From DATCIH01 sp036507955 (GTDB lineage: Bacteria > Bacillota > Clostridia > Clostridiales > Clostridiaceae): DNA of 37,627 nucleotides. The stretch is from assembly GCA_036507955.1 (NCBI GenBank), contig DATCIH010000178.1, positions 1 through 37,627 of the forward strand, given 5' to 3'. Under the pieces are notes generated by a model. It did no database searches and was not told the DNA's origin. It saw only the letters and a list, made by a program, of their open reading frames with translations. Position 1 is the first letter of the stretch. The number at the start of each line of letters is the position of its first letter. Positions 24,598 to 33,012 of this stretch are shown here, one piece after another. A program made the position numbers and the translations under genes.

Positions 24598-25386
24598 TTA
24601 AACCTTACTTAATGCCTTCAAGATGCCATATATTATAGCTTGTGGTCTTGGTGGACATCCAGGAATAAATACATCCACTGGAATTACAGAAGCAATACCG
24701 TTCCCTGCTGCGTAAGCCTCCCTAAATATTCCTCCACTTATGGCACAGGCACCAACTGCTACCACAAGCTTAGGATCAGGAGTTGCATTATAGGTTTTTA
24801 AAAGGGCTAGCTCCATATTTTTAGTAAGAGTACCAGTTACAAGAAGCATATCTGCATGTCTTGGCGATGCAACGAAATGTATACCCAGTCTTTCTATATC
24901 ATTAAAAGGATTACTTAAGGAATTTATTTCATAATCACAACCATTGCAGGACCCTGCATCAACCTCTCTTATATTAAGACTCCTACCAAAGAGCTTAGCT
25001 ATTTTTTTCTTAACATCCCCACATACTATTTCATACTCCTCTTCTGTTATGTCCTTGTCTTCAAGGATGATGGTATCTCCCCTTAAGGCATTTTTATCTC
25101 TTACAGCGAGTTCAAAGGAAGTATCCATTTTTATTGCTCCTTCTGGGCATATTTCTTCACATAAGGAGCAAAAAACACACTCACCTAGGTCAATATAAGG
25201 TATATTTAAAGCCTTATCCCTATATATAGCTTTAGAGGGACATCTCAAGCTGCACTCTGTGCAGCAGGTGCATTTATCCTTATCTATAACTGGCTTTCCT
25301 ATGAACAAACTAGAATTAACCGGTTTTTTAGGATAATCTTGTGTTACCCTTGGATACTTTATTAATTTTTTAATAGTCTTAAACAT
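24598..25386 (-). CDS. Ehr complex small subunit: ferredoxin domain fused to NuoB/HycG-like domain
   Basis: A 262-residue fusion. Residues ~30-95 are an 8Fe ferredoxin (CTCCTECSLRCPSK and CVFCSLCEEICPEG), as in NuoI/HycF. Residues ~125-262 are the NuoB/HycG-like electron-transfer subunit with its four cluster ligands intact: SCNGC, GAC (VVAVGACAISGG) and PGC (FIPGCPPRPQAI). It should hold two [4Fe-4S] clusters plus the proximal cluster, and pass electrons to or from a cytoplasmic ferredoxin. AGGAGG lies before ATG 25386, 9 bases after the large-subunit gene. It is the last gene of the six-gene minus-strand operon. The fusion replaces two separate E. coli-type genes (hyfH and hyfI). Confidence 0.9.
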   Translation of the reverse strand: MFKTIKKLIKYPRVTQDYPKKPVNSSLFIGKPVIDKDKCTCCTECSLRCPSKAIYRDKALNIPYIDLGECVFCSLCEEICPEGAIKMDTSFELAVRDKNALRGDTIILEDKDITEEEYEIVCGDVKKKIAKLFGRSLNIREVDAGSCNGCDYEINSLSNPFNDIERLGIHFVASPRHADMLLVTGTLTKNMELALLKTYNATPDPKLVVAVGACAISGGIFREAYAAGNGIASVIPVDVFIPGCPPRPQAIIYGILKALSKV

Positions 25387-25395
25387 AACAACCTC

Positions 25396-26904
25396 CTATA
25401 GATCATTCCCAGCATAGGATAAATTAAAGCTCTTATTTATAAGTGGAAAATCTGGCACTATATTTCCATTAACTGCATAGCATAAACAAGGCCAATTACA
25501 AAAGGATGGTGTCCTTATCTTATATCTAAAGATAGTATTATTTTCTCCAGTCATAACATAGTGAATATTTTCCCCTCGTGGAGCCTCTGTAATACCAAAG
25601 GCCTCCTTGTAAGGTTCAAACTTATCTATGGATTCTGCTAGTTTTCCCTCTGGCATTACTTCTATAGATTTTAAACATAATGCTATAGATTCATAACATT
25701 CCTCTAGTTTTACATTCATCCTGCAATTAACATCACCATTATTATGCTCTGGCACATTAAATTCAAGTTTATTATAGGAGGAGTAAGGTAAATTCTTTCT
25801 CACATCATAGCGGATTCCAGAGGCACGTCCACTTGGACCAACTGCATTTAAATCTTTTGCTGTTTCTCTACTTAATAGACCTGTGTTTTCTACCCTATCT
25901 ATAAACATACTATTTGATCTGATAATTTCCTCAGTATCATAAATTTCCTTTTTTATACTTGAAAGCTTATCTATAAGACTTTTTTCCTTACCTAAAATAT
26001 AGTCTTTTCTTACCCCACCTAACTTATTCACGCTTCTTAAGTATCTTCTGCCACACAGCTCGTCAGCTATGTTAAAGGCTAAGCCTCTTAGCATATTAAA
26101 TTGATAGGAAGCAAACCCATAACCCACATCTAAGCATATTCCTGTTAAATCTCCTAAGTGGCTGATTAATCTTTCAACCTCTAAAAATACAATCCTTGTA
26201 TACTCCCCTCTAGGTGGAATATCAACCCCTGCTATCTTTTCCAGTGCAAGACAGTATGCTAAAGAATTCGTATAGCTTTCATCGCCAGATATTCTCTCTG
26301 AGATAAATAAACACCTTTCTATAGTTTCTCCTTGGCAGAGTTTTTCGATTCCCTTATGAGTATAATATAGGGTTGCTTCTAAATTAATGATTGGTTCCCC
26401 AACCACACTAAATCTAAAATATCCTGGCTCTATTATTCCAGCATGCACAGGTCCTACAGAAATCTCATAAACTCCTTCTCCGCTGACCTTTTTAAAAGTT
26501 CTTTTATCTTTTATAAGCTTTGGTTTATAGCTTTTATCAAAATCCCTTCTAAGTGGAAAATTTCCAGTAGGCCAATTACCATGAAATAGTAAGCCTCTAA
26601 GATCTGGATGTCCAATGGGAACAATTCCAAACATATCATTAATTTCTCTTTCATAAAGAGTGGCAGCTGGTACCCTCTTACTAATGGATGTAAAGCTCAT
26701 ATCCTCTTCATAAATATTTGTTCTTAGAATTAGAAGTTTCTCCTCCTCCTTTACTCTAAACACATAGTATATTACGTAATTTTTAGATAATATTCTTTCA
26801 TCATTTGCAAACATGAAGATCAAAGGAAAATCTTCAGAGCTTAAAAAATATGAAAGAGCCTCTATATTACTTTTATCAACTTCTATATAAATCTCATGAG
26901 TCAT
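25396..26904 (-). CDS. Ehr complex large subunit: NuoC-NuoD fusion lacking the Ni-Fe ligands
   Basis: A 502-residue HyfG/HycE-like subunit. Residues ~1-130 are NuoC-like (EREINDMFGIVPIGHPDLRGLL); ~145-502 are the hydrogenase-large-subunit/NuoD-like domain (GPVHAGIIEPGYFRF, THKGIEKL). In true group-4 [NiFe] hydrogenases two CxxC pairs hold the metal site. Here the first, RVCGIC in E. coli HycE, is RISGDE (Ser206, Glu209). The second, DPCYSC, is NLSYAG (Ser496, Gly499). All four cysteines are gone, so no Ni-Fe centre can form. The otherwise conserved C-terminus (SFCNWP, GNIVPDFPLINKSFNLSY) shows this is not decay. This defines an Ehr-type complex. Cys200-region cysteines (Cys190, Cys198, Cys218, Cys472, Cys474-475) are present but not at ligand positions. 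Confidence 0.88.
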   Translation of the reverse strand: MTHEIYIEVDKSNIEALSYFLSSEDFPLIFMFANDERILSKNYVIYYVFRVKEEEKLLILRTNIYEEDMSFTSISKRVPAATLYEREINDMFGIVPIGHPDLRGLLFHGNWPTGNFPLRRDFDKSYKPKLIKDKRTFKKVSGEGVYEISVGPVHAGIIEPGYFRFSVVGEPIINLEATLYYTHKGIEKLCQGETIERCLFISERISGDESYTNSLAYCLALEKIAGVDIPPRGEYTRIVFLEVERLISHLGDLTGICLDVGYGFASYQFNMLRGLAFNIADELCGRRYLRSVNKLGGVRKDYILGKEKSLIDKLSSIKKEIYDTEEIIRSNSMFIDRVENTGLLSRETAKDLNAVGPSGRASGIRYDVRKNLPYSSYNKLEFNVPEHNNGDVNCRMNVKLEECYESIALCLKSIEVMPEGKLAESIDKFEPYKEAFGITEAPRGENIHYVMTGENNTIFRYKIRTPSFCNWPCLCYAVNGNIVPDFPLINKSFNLSYAGNDL

Positions 26905-26910
26905 AGATTG

Positions 26911-28380
26911 TTAGCCTCCTATAATTATTTTCTCTGCACTTAGAAGCAAGCCTTTCACTTGAAGAGGCATGTAAATTCCAGTAATTAGTATAAATATTAA
27001 CATACATACCATTACTATCTCTCCAGGTATATTTATATCACCCGGGATTAAATGCTCAGGACTTGTCCCATAAAACATTTTAAACAAAGTCATTGCTATA
27101 CCCACAAAGATAATTGATATAAAGCCAATAACTACTCCACCTAGTATGAAGTTATGATTATTAAATATTGATAATATCACATTAAATTCACTAGCAAATA
27201 CACTAAAGGGAGGCGTCCCTGCAATAGCAAAAATACCAGCAAAGAAAACAAAGCCTGACACAGGAAGAATCTTTAGTAAGTTTTTAATTTTACCTATATC
27301 TTTAGTTTCATATTTTTGTAATATATTACCTGATGAAAAAAACAACATTGCCTTAGTGGCGGAATGATTTATCATATGAAATAGAGCAGCAAATATGGAA
27401 GCAGGAGTAAATAGGCCTATTGCTATAGCTATTATTCCCATATGCTCAATACTAGAATATGCCAGCAACCTTTTATAGTCCTTTTGAGTTATTATAAAAA
27501 TAGCTGAAGTACCTATTGAAAGTACTCCTAAGGATATTAATAGCCTACCAGTAAATATACTTTCTCCAAGGCCCTTATTAACTATAGAAACCATCCTTAT
27601 GATGCCATACATAGCACTATTTAATAAAACTCCTGATAAAAGAGCACTTATAGGTGATGGAGCCTGACTATGAGCATCTGGAAGCCAGGTATGCATTGGA
27701 GCAAGCCCTGCCTTTGTGCCAAAACCTACTAATAGAAATATAAAAGCTAGCTTTAGAATTGATGGTTTTAAAGCAGTAGCATTTTCATATAGATTTGTCC
27801 ACTGTAGAAAGTTCGCCTCTTTCAATACTCCTATGGAGGACAGTTGAAGAAGTATAATTCCAAGAAAGGCCACTCCAATACCAACAGAGCAAATAATAAC
27901 ATATTTCCAGGTTCCTTCTATAGCTTCCTTATCATTATAAAATCCAACAAGAAAAGCAGAAGCTAAGGTGGTAGCCTCAATAGCTATCCACATAATCCCC
28001 ATATTATTTACTGTAAGTGCAAGAACCATAGTATATATAAAGGTGTCCATCAAGATATAATATAACTTAAGTCTTTTAATATCTATTTTTCCATGGAGTA
28101 GCTCCAGGTTTAAGTAGTTAATACTATATATTGCTGATAATAATCCTATAACTACAACTATGTCTAAAGCTATAATGCTTACAGAATCTATATATAAAAG
28201 TCCTTGGAGGTTTTTATAAGAAACCTTCCCCTGTAGCATAACAGTTCTTGTAATAAAAATTGCTGCAATTAAAAGAATTGAAGCCTTAGCTACGCTTATT
28301 ATAGGAAATAATTTCTTATCTTTCACGGCTGTTAATAGTAATATCCCAATAATAGGCACTATCCATAATATATATCCCAT
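26911..28380 (-). CDS. Ehr complex antiporter-like membrane subunit, HyfF/NuoN-M type
   Basis: A 489-residue integral membrane protein with about 13-14 helices, of the proton-antiporter (Mrp/NuoL-M-N) family. Key ion-path features are the glutamate in NMGIMWIAIEATTLASAFLVGFY (TM5), the lysine in the GTKAGLAPMHTWLPDAHSQAPSPISALLSG signature (TM7-8 region, with its HTWLPDAH element), and the TM12-region lysine in FAGIFAIAGTPPFSVFASEF's neighbourhood. It probably pumps protons or sodium across the cell membrane when electrons flow. ATG 28380 lies five bases after the previous gene's stop. The second of two antiporter-like subunits in the operon (the other is at 30004-32037). Confidence 0.88.
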   Translation of the reverse strand: MGYILWIVPIIGILLLTAVKDKKLFPIISVAKASILLIAAIFITRTVMLQGKVSYKNLQGLLYIDSVSIIALDIVVVIGLLSAIYSINYLNLELLHGKIDIKRLKLYYILMDTFIYTMVLALTVNNMGIMWIAIEATTLASAFLVGFYNDKEAIEGTWKYVIICSVGIGVAFLGIILLQLSSIGVLKEANFLQWTNLYENATALKPSILKLAFIFLLVGFGTKAGLAPMHTWLPDAHSQAPSPISALLSGVLLNSAMYGIIRMVSIVNKGLGESIFTGRLLISLGVLSIGTSAIFIITQKDYKRLLAYSSIEHMGIIAIAIGLFTPASIFAALFHMINHSATKAMLFFSSGNILQKYETKDIGKIKNLLKILPVSGFVFFAGIFAIAGTPPFSVFASEFNVILSIFNNHNFILGGVVIGFISIIFVGIAMTLFKMFYGTSPEHLIPGDINIPGEIVMVCMLIFILITGIYMPLQVKGLLLSAEKIIIGG

Positions 28381-28384
28381 CTGT

Positions 28385-29041
28385 TTAACCCCTTAAGTTC
28401 TTAAGCTTATTTGTATCAATTGAATCAAATTTTTCATTTATTTTAAATGAAATAATGCCCATAATCATAACCGCAGTTATAAGATCTATAAATATACCAA
28501 TGTCAATTATGAGTGGCATACCCTTTGTTGAAAATAGAGCTGTAACAAAAAGACCATTCTCTATAACTAAGAACCCAACTATCTGACCTATAGCCTTCTT
28601 CCTGCTTATCATGAAAAACATTCCTATAAGAACTATAGAAATTGAATTTACCATCTGAACATTGCTCTCTCCAGTATTAATTCCTTCTACTGTGGAAAGG
28701 GTAAAATATGAGAATACAACAAGCAAACAACAAATTAGAATAAGTATAGGAATATTTAAAAAGAAATCCTTCGCTACCCTATATTCAACCTTACCATAAG
28801 TCCTATGAAGAAGCCTGGGAATGTATATAACCTTAAAAGCAATTATTAAAACACAAACTAAAAGTATATCAAAATGCCCCGTAGTCTTTAAGCTTTTTGC
28901 TCCTTCAATGCCAACAGCAATTGCAATAAAAATAGATTGTACTCTAATTGTAGCGATATAAGATTTAATTCTTTTATTTGCCATAAGAACAAAGGCAGAA
29001 AATAATATAAGTAAAGATAAAGCTGCAAGATAATTTTCCAT
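28385..29041 (-). CDS. Ehr complex membrane subunit, HyfE type
   Basis: A 218-residue hydrophobic protein with about seven transmembrane helices, of the HyfE family (related to NuoK/MnhC). Recognised from its position between NuoH-like and antiporter-like genes and from the segments IVGFLVIENGLFVTALF and LITAVMIMGIISFKINEKF. It is a small membrane subunit connecting the ion-translocating parts. ATG 29041 with an AGGGAGGTAAC ribosome site inside the end of the upstream gene (gap 2 bases), indicating translational coupling. Confidence 0.85.
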   Translation of the reverse strand: MENYLAALSLLILFSAFVLMANKRIKSYIATIRVQSIFIAIAVGIEGAKSLKTTGHFDILLVCVLIIAFKVIYIPRLLHRTYGKVEYRVAKDFFLNIPILILICCLLVVFSYFTLSTVEGINTGESNVQMVNSISIVLIGMFFMISRKKAIGQIVGFLVIENGLFVTALFSTKGMPLIIDIGIFIDLITAVMIMGIISFKINEKFDSIDTNKLKNLRG

Positions 29042-29043
29042 TG

Positions 29044-29991
29044 TTACCTCCCTAAAACAAAGAATTGAAGAAACCCTAAAAATGATAATATAAAAGATAA
29101 CGCTGCCAAATTAGGTATACTGAAAAGACTAAGCTTCACTGTACTGACCTCTCCAATAGCAATAAGTGTAGAAACTGCAATAACCTTTATTGCGTAAATA
29201 AGTATAGAGATGAAAATTGATGCAATACCAAAATTACCGATCAGCTGATCTGTAGGCAAGAAAATATTTACAATCAAGGTTATATAAATCAGCTGTTTAA
29301 TAGCCGCTCCAAGCTCCATTAAAGCAAGATGCCTTCCAGAATACTCAAGTAGCATAGCCTCATGAACCATTGTAAGCTCAAGATGGGTAGAGGGATCATC
29401 CACGGGAATTCTTGAAGTTTCTGATATTATAATAATTAACATAGCTAGAAATATCATAATAAACATGGGATGAAGTAAGGGAATGCCTATTTTCTTAGCT
29501 TCTAGCATTATATTATATATGGATGTAGATTTTGCATAGAGCCCTAGAGTAAAAAAGGATACAAATATTGCAGGCTCGATTAGAACCGAGATCATAACCT
29601 CTCTACTGCTACCCATACCTCCAAAGGTGCTTCCTGCATCCAGACCAGCCAGTACCATAAAGAATCTTCCTAATGCTAATATAGATATTAACATAATAAA
29701 ATCCCCAGGAAAGCTATTTGGTTTTACAAGAGTAGTTATAGGAACTAAAAATCCTGCGATAATGGAAGTGGAAACAAAAATGTAAGGGGTAACTTTAAAT
29801 ATCCAAGAGGTAACTTCAGAAACTACCGAGTTCTTTCTAAATAGTTTATACAAATCGTAATACATCTGAAGTATTGGGGCTCCCTTCCTTTTCTGAGTGA
29901 AGGCCTTTAGCTTTTTGATAATTCCATTTACTAAGGGTGAAAGTAAAATAATAGATGCAAGCTGTACTAAATAATATATAATATTTTTCAC
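29044..29991 (-). CDS. Ehr complex membrane subunit, HyfC/NuoH type
   Basis: A 315-residue subunit with eight transmembrane helices of the NuoH/HyfC family. It anchors the soluble electron arm to the membrane. Family marks are GIIKKLKAFTQKRKGAPILQMYYDLYKLFRK near the start, the SREVMISVLIEPAIFVS loop, and ETSRIPVDDPSTHLELTMVHEAMLLEYSG at residues ~190-218, with the acidic residues of the junction channel. Starts at GTG 29991 after AAGGGGGAG. Follows the HyfB-like gene by 12 bases. Confidence 0.9.
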   Translation of the reverse strand: MKNIIYYLVQLASIILLSPLVNGIIKKLKAFTQKRKGAPILQMYYDLYKLFRKNSVVSEVTSWIFKVTPYIFVSTSIIAGFLVPITTLVKPNSFPGDFIMLISILALGRFFMVLAGLDAGSTFGGMGSSREVMISVLIEPAIFVSFFTLGLYAKSTSIYNIMLEAKKIGIPLLHPMFIMIFLAMLIIIISETSRIPVDDPSTHLELTMVHEAMLLEYSGRHLALMELGAAIKQLIYITLIVNIFLPTDQLIGNFGIASIFISILIYAIKVIAVSTLIAIGEVSTVKLSLFSIPNLAALSFILSFLGFLQFFVLGR

Positions 29992-30003
29992 ATTTACTCC
30001 CCC

Positions 30004-32037
30004 TTATGAAAGTCTGTTATAAAGCATTAGAATCAAAACAGTAATAAATATATATAAAAGGTAAAGATGGATACTCCCTGTTTGTACTGAAAATTTTATT
30101 TTTCTTGAAAGTGTTTTTACAAACCTTAAAATTGGATCATATATATACTTTTCAAATATATATTCTTCCTTTATCTCATATTCCATACTTTGAGGGTTAT
30201 ATTTGTCTCCTTCTACTTTAAGTTCTCTAGAGGGTCTAAATAGTATTTTGAATACTATTTTTATTGGTTTTGAAAAACCTGCCGCGCTATATTCCATCCT
30301 AGAATTTAATGCATCAAAGCCACAATCCCAGGTTCCATTCTTCCTCTCTATATATCTCCCGCCTATTATCCTTATTATTATGAGACACATGGAAATAACT
30401 AGAATAATTGATATTAAAATTGTTAAAGGAGCTATGCTGCTAGAGGCTACCTTTATTGGATAGAAGATAATTAGGTTCCCTCTAAACTTTCCAATAAGTG
30501 ATTGTCCATTTAAGCTGACTGTAACTTTATCAATAACCTTCAATAATAACATAGGGAAAAGTCCGATAAAAAGACATAGGGAAGCTAATATCCCAGTACC
30601 TATGCTCATAAGTAAAGGTACCTCCTTTGCATTAGACGCTTTTTCACTTCTCGGAATTCCTAAAAAACATATACCAAAAAACTTTATAAAGGCTCCTGCA
30701 GCTAGTGCTCCTGCTATTGCCAAGGCCGCTACAGCTATAATTGATAAAATGTTAAATAAAGATTGCCCTAAAGCTATATTTGAAAAAAACCCTTGATACA
30801 TAAACCATTCCCCTATAAATCCATTAAAGGGTATTAGTGCAGATATGGCTAGAGAACCAAAAAGTACAAAGACTGCTGTAATTGGCATCTTTTTAATTAG
30901 TCCTCCAAGCTCTTCCATATTCTTACTACCCGTCGAATAATGAATTGAGCCTGCTCCCAGAAACAAACTTCCCTTGAAAAGAGTATGATTAAAGCTATGA
31001 AATAAAGCACCAGTGAGAGCTATTGAACCTACTATCATATTTTTAGTTGAAAACCCAATAAAGGTTAAGCCTAAACCTATAAATATAATCCCAACATTTT
31101 CTATACTACTATAAGCTAATAATCTTTTAATATTATTTTCTACAAAGGCATAAGCCACTCCTATTACTGTAGTTATAATACCTATAACTAGTATAGTAAC
31201 TCCCCACCAGGTTTTTTCTACTCCTAGATATTGAAATACAAATCTTAGGATTCCATAAATTGCAGTTTTTATCATTATCCCTGACATTAAAGCAGAAACA
31301 TTACTAGGTGCAGCAGGATGAGCATAGGGAAGCCAAATATGCAGAGGAACTATACCGGCTTTCATGCCAAAGCCAATTAAAAAAAACACAAACATAATAC
31401 TTTTTATATTTATAGGAATTGCATTTGAAGTCCCTATTAGATTAAAGGATTTAGTGTAGGTAAACATAAGCATTAATGCAGCTATTATAAAGGCTGTTCC
31501 GATATGAGTCATAATTATATATAGTAACCCTGCCTTTTGATTTTCTTCTGTTTCTGCTTCAAATACCACTAGAAAATAAGACAAGGTAGACATAAGTTCC
31601 CATGCTATCAAGAAGAATAATCCATTACCAGCTGTAAATACAAAAATCATTGATAAAATGAAAAAAGAATATAGCATATTAAATAATCCTAAATTCCTTT
31701 TATTATAATAGTGACTCAAGTATTCAATTGAATATAAAGAAACTGATACAACTAGTATGGAAAGTGCCATTAGAAAGAAAGCAGAAAGATTATCTATTGT
31801 GAAATTTATATCCATATAAGGTATAGAGGTTTTAAATAGTTCTATAAAAGCCTTATCTTTATCAATTAATATGTGAGTAAGAGCTGAAATAAATAAGATA
31901 CAGGATGCTAGTATGCATAAAACATTTGCAGTTATATTGGACACTTTTTGTCTCTTAATAACTAATGAAATAATACCTGCAATAATATATATTATTATAG
32001 CTTCAACAAATAAACTGTTTGTCTCTAAAAATATCAT
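30004..32037 (-). CDS. Ehr complex antiporter-like membrane subunit, HyfB/NuoL type
   Basis: A 677-residue membrane protein, first gene of the operon. About 15-16 transmembrane helices carry the antiporter core: LFFLIAWELMSTLSYFLVVFE (TM5 glutamate), GFGMKAGIVPLHIWLPYAHPAAPSNVSALMSG (TM7 lysine signature), FHSFNHTLFKGSLFLGAGS, and SALIPFNGFIGEWFMY late. The C-terminal tail is longer than in other antiporter-like subunits (GTWDCGFDALNSRMEYSAAGFSKPIK motif and a last helix), as in HyfB. ATG 32037 with AGGAGG eleven bases upstream. Together with the five following genes it makes a membrane arm with two antiporter modules, Hyf-like rather than Ech-like. Confidence 0.9.
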   Translation of the reverse strand: MIFLETNSLFVEAIIIYIIAGIISLVIKRQKVSNITANVLCILASCILFISALTHILIDKDKAFIELFKTSIPYMDINFTIDNLSAFFLMALSILVVSVSLYSIEYLSHYYNKRNLGLFNMLYSFFILSMIFVFTAGNGLFFLIAWELMSTLSYFLVVFEAETEENQKAGLLYIIMTHIGTAFIIAALMLMFTYTKSFNLIGTSNAIPINIKSIMFVFFLIGFGMKAGIVPLHIWLPYAHPAAPSNVSALMSGIMIKTAIYGILRFVFQYLGVEKTWWGVTILVIGIITTVIGVAYAFVENNIKRLLAYSSIENVGIIFIGLGLTFIGFSTKNMIVGSIALTGALFHSFNHTLFKGSLFLGAGSIHYSTGSKNMEELGGLIKKMPITAVFVLFGSLAISALIPFNGFIGEWFMYQGFFSNIALGQSLFNILSIIAVAALAIAGALAAGAFIKFFGICFLGIPRSEKASNAKEVPLLMSIGTGILASLCLFIGLFPMLLLKVIDKVTVSLNGQSLIGKFRGNLIIFYPIKVASSSIAPLTILISIILVISMCLIIIRIIGGRYIERKNGTWDCGFDALNSRMEYSAAGFSKPIKIVFKILFRPSRELKVEGDKYNPQSMEYEIKEEYIFEKYIYDPILRFVKTLSRKIKFSVQTGSIHLYLLYIFITVLILMLYNRLS

Positions 32038-32079
32038 GTAATAGCAAACCTCCTGAATTTTTATCTTTAGTTAAAGTAA

Positions 32080-32182
32080 TTTCCTACGTAAGCTTATCAC
32101 TAAAAGCAGGTACCGTCAAATATTAGCCAGTATTTCCCGGGAAATTACTCCATTATTTCCGAGGAGATTATTAATTGTTTCC
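32080..32182. repeat. TTTCC-initiated imperfect repeats upstream of the Ehr operon
   Basis: TTTCC recurs at 32080, 32133, 32156 and 32178, the last three at 22-23-base spacing and each followed by a purine-rich GG/GA-AATTA-like segment. The copy at 32130-32150 is a near-palindrome around CCCGGG (ATTTCCCGGGAAAT). It lies in the 180-base gap between the AAC(3)-family gene and the Ehr operon start, so these may be regulator sites for the operon. No clear promoter was found within it. Confidence 0.4.
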
Positions 32183-32188
32183 ATGAGA

Positions 32189-32213
32189 AAAGGAAGCCCT
32201 ACGACTCCCCTTA
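32189..32213 (-). terminator. Weak terminator after the AAC(3)-family gene
   Basis: On the minus strand AAGGGGAGTC can pair with GGCTTCCTT through a GTAG loop, with one bulge and G-U pairs, followed by TTTTC. It lies directly after the stop codon. Imperfect, so tentative. Confidence 0.35.
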
Positions 32214-32216
32214 TCA

Positions 32217-32996
32217 TTATTTATACCATTTTTCTGGTACTACGTCATTATTTGTAAACATATCATTGTTTAGCTTTAAAAAGGAGCTAGTCAAATCTGC
32301 CATACCTACAGCATCACATAAATAGCTAGTAGCATCTCCTATGGTTCCCTTTTTAGCTATGCCCTTATAAACAAAGGGCTTCTCCATCTTAATATAATTT
32401 TGAGATATGTCCCCGAAGGTACTTTTATGTCCGAATTGTAGACAATCTATGATATCTCCATTTTCCTTTACTATTTTGTATTTAGTTGGAGCTATAGATA
32501 AGCGATTGTTTATACCATTCCACTCCTCAACCCCATGTAAATAGGTGTTTGGCTTTAACGTGCAACCTAAGAAAAGTATTTTAGCTTTTCTATCATAGAG
32601 CTTTCCCCAGCAGCCTTTTCTATTACAAGGTGTTTCTAGCTTCTCTTCCCCAGAGGTATACTCCTTAGCTCCCATACCTAAAGCTGCAACAGAATGGGTT
32701 GGGTGGTAAGATCTGACTACCCCTTCTCTTTTCATAAATAGATTAGGTAATATTCCTATGCAAGCAGGCTCTTTTAAAACGTTAAACACATTATTGTTTT
32801 CGTTTATTGTTGCCCAAGAATGAGTTGGAAATATAAGGAGTCCTGGCTCTAAATATTCAATAAAAGCATCTAATACAGTGTCTGCTCCATTTTCCACGTT
32901 ACCAATTGATTTCATGGAAGAATGGACAAGTAGTGTATCATCTCTTTTTATTTCTAGTTCTTTAAAAGAATTTATCAAATCAATTTTTGTATACAT
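32217..32996 (-). CDS. AAC(3)-family N-acetyltransferase (antibiotic acetyltransferase fold)
   Basis: A 259-residue cytoplasmic enzyme of the aminoglycoside 3-N-acetyltransferase family, which moves an acetyl group from acetyl-CoA to an amine. Family marks are DTLLVHSSMKSIGNVENGADTVLDA near residue 19, LLIFPTHSWAT, VVRSYHPTHSVAALG with the active-site His region, and KILFLGCTLKPNTYLHGVE. Many chromosomal members (YokD-like) do not act on aminoglycosides, and some acetylate amino-sugars or natural-product amines, so a resistance role should not be assumed. ATG 32996 lies 16 bases after the aldolase-like gene, so both are under the T-box leader upstream. This links its substrate to amino acid supply rather than to drug exposure. 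Confidence 0.85.
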   Translation of the reverse strand: MYTKIDLINSFKELEIKRDDTLLVHSSMKSIGNVENGADTVLDAFIEYLEPGLLIFPTHSWATINENNNVFNVLKEPACIGILPNLFMKREGVVRSYHPTHSVAALGMGAKEYTSGEEKLETPCNRKGCWGKLYDRKAKILFLGCTLKPNTYLHGVEEWNGINNRLSIAPTKYKIVKENGDIIDCLQFGHKSTFGDISQNYIKMEKPFVYKGIAKKGTIGDATSYLCDAVGMADLTSSFLKLNNDMFTNNDVVPEKWYK

Positions 32997-33012
32997 TTTA
33001 TAGCTCCTTGAA

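Noticed and set aside
24598..32037. Functional formate hydrogenlyase / hydrogenase 4
   Set aside because: All four Ni-Fe cysteines are absent from the large subunit and no formate dehydrogenase or maturation gene is present.
32217..32996. Acquired aminoglycoside resistance gene
   Set aside because: Base use equals its neighbours, no mobile element is near, and T-box control plus YokD-like features suggest a housekeeping or biosynthetic acetyltransferase.
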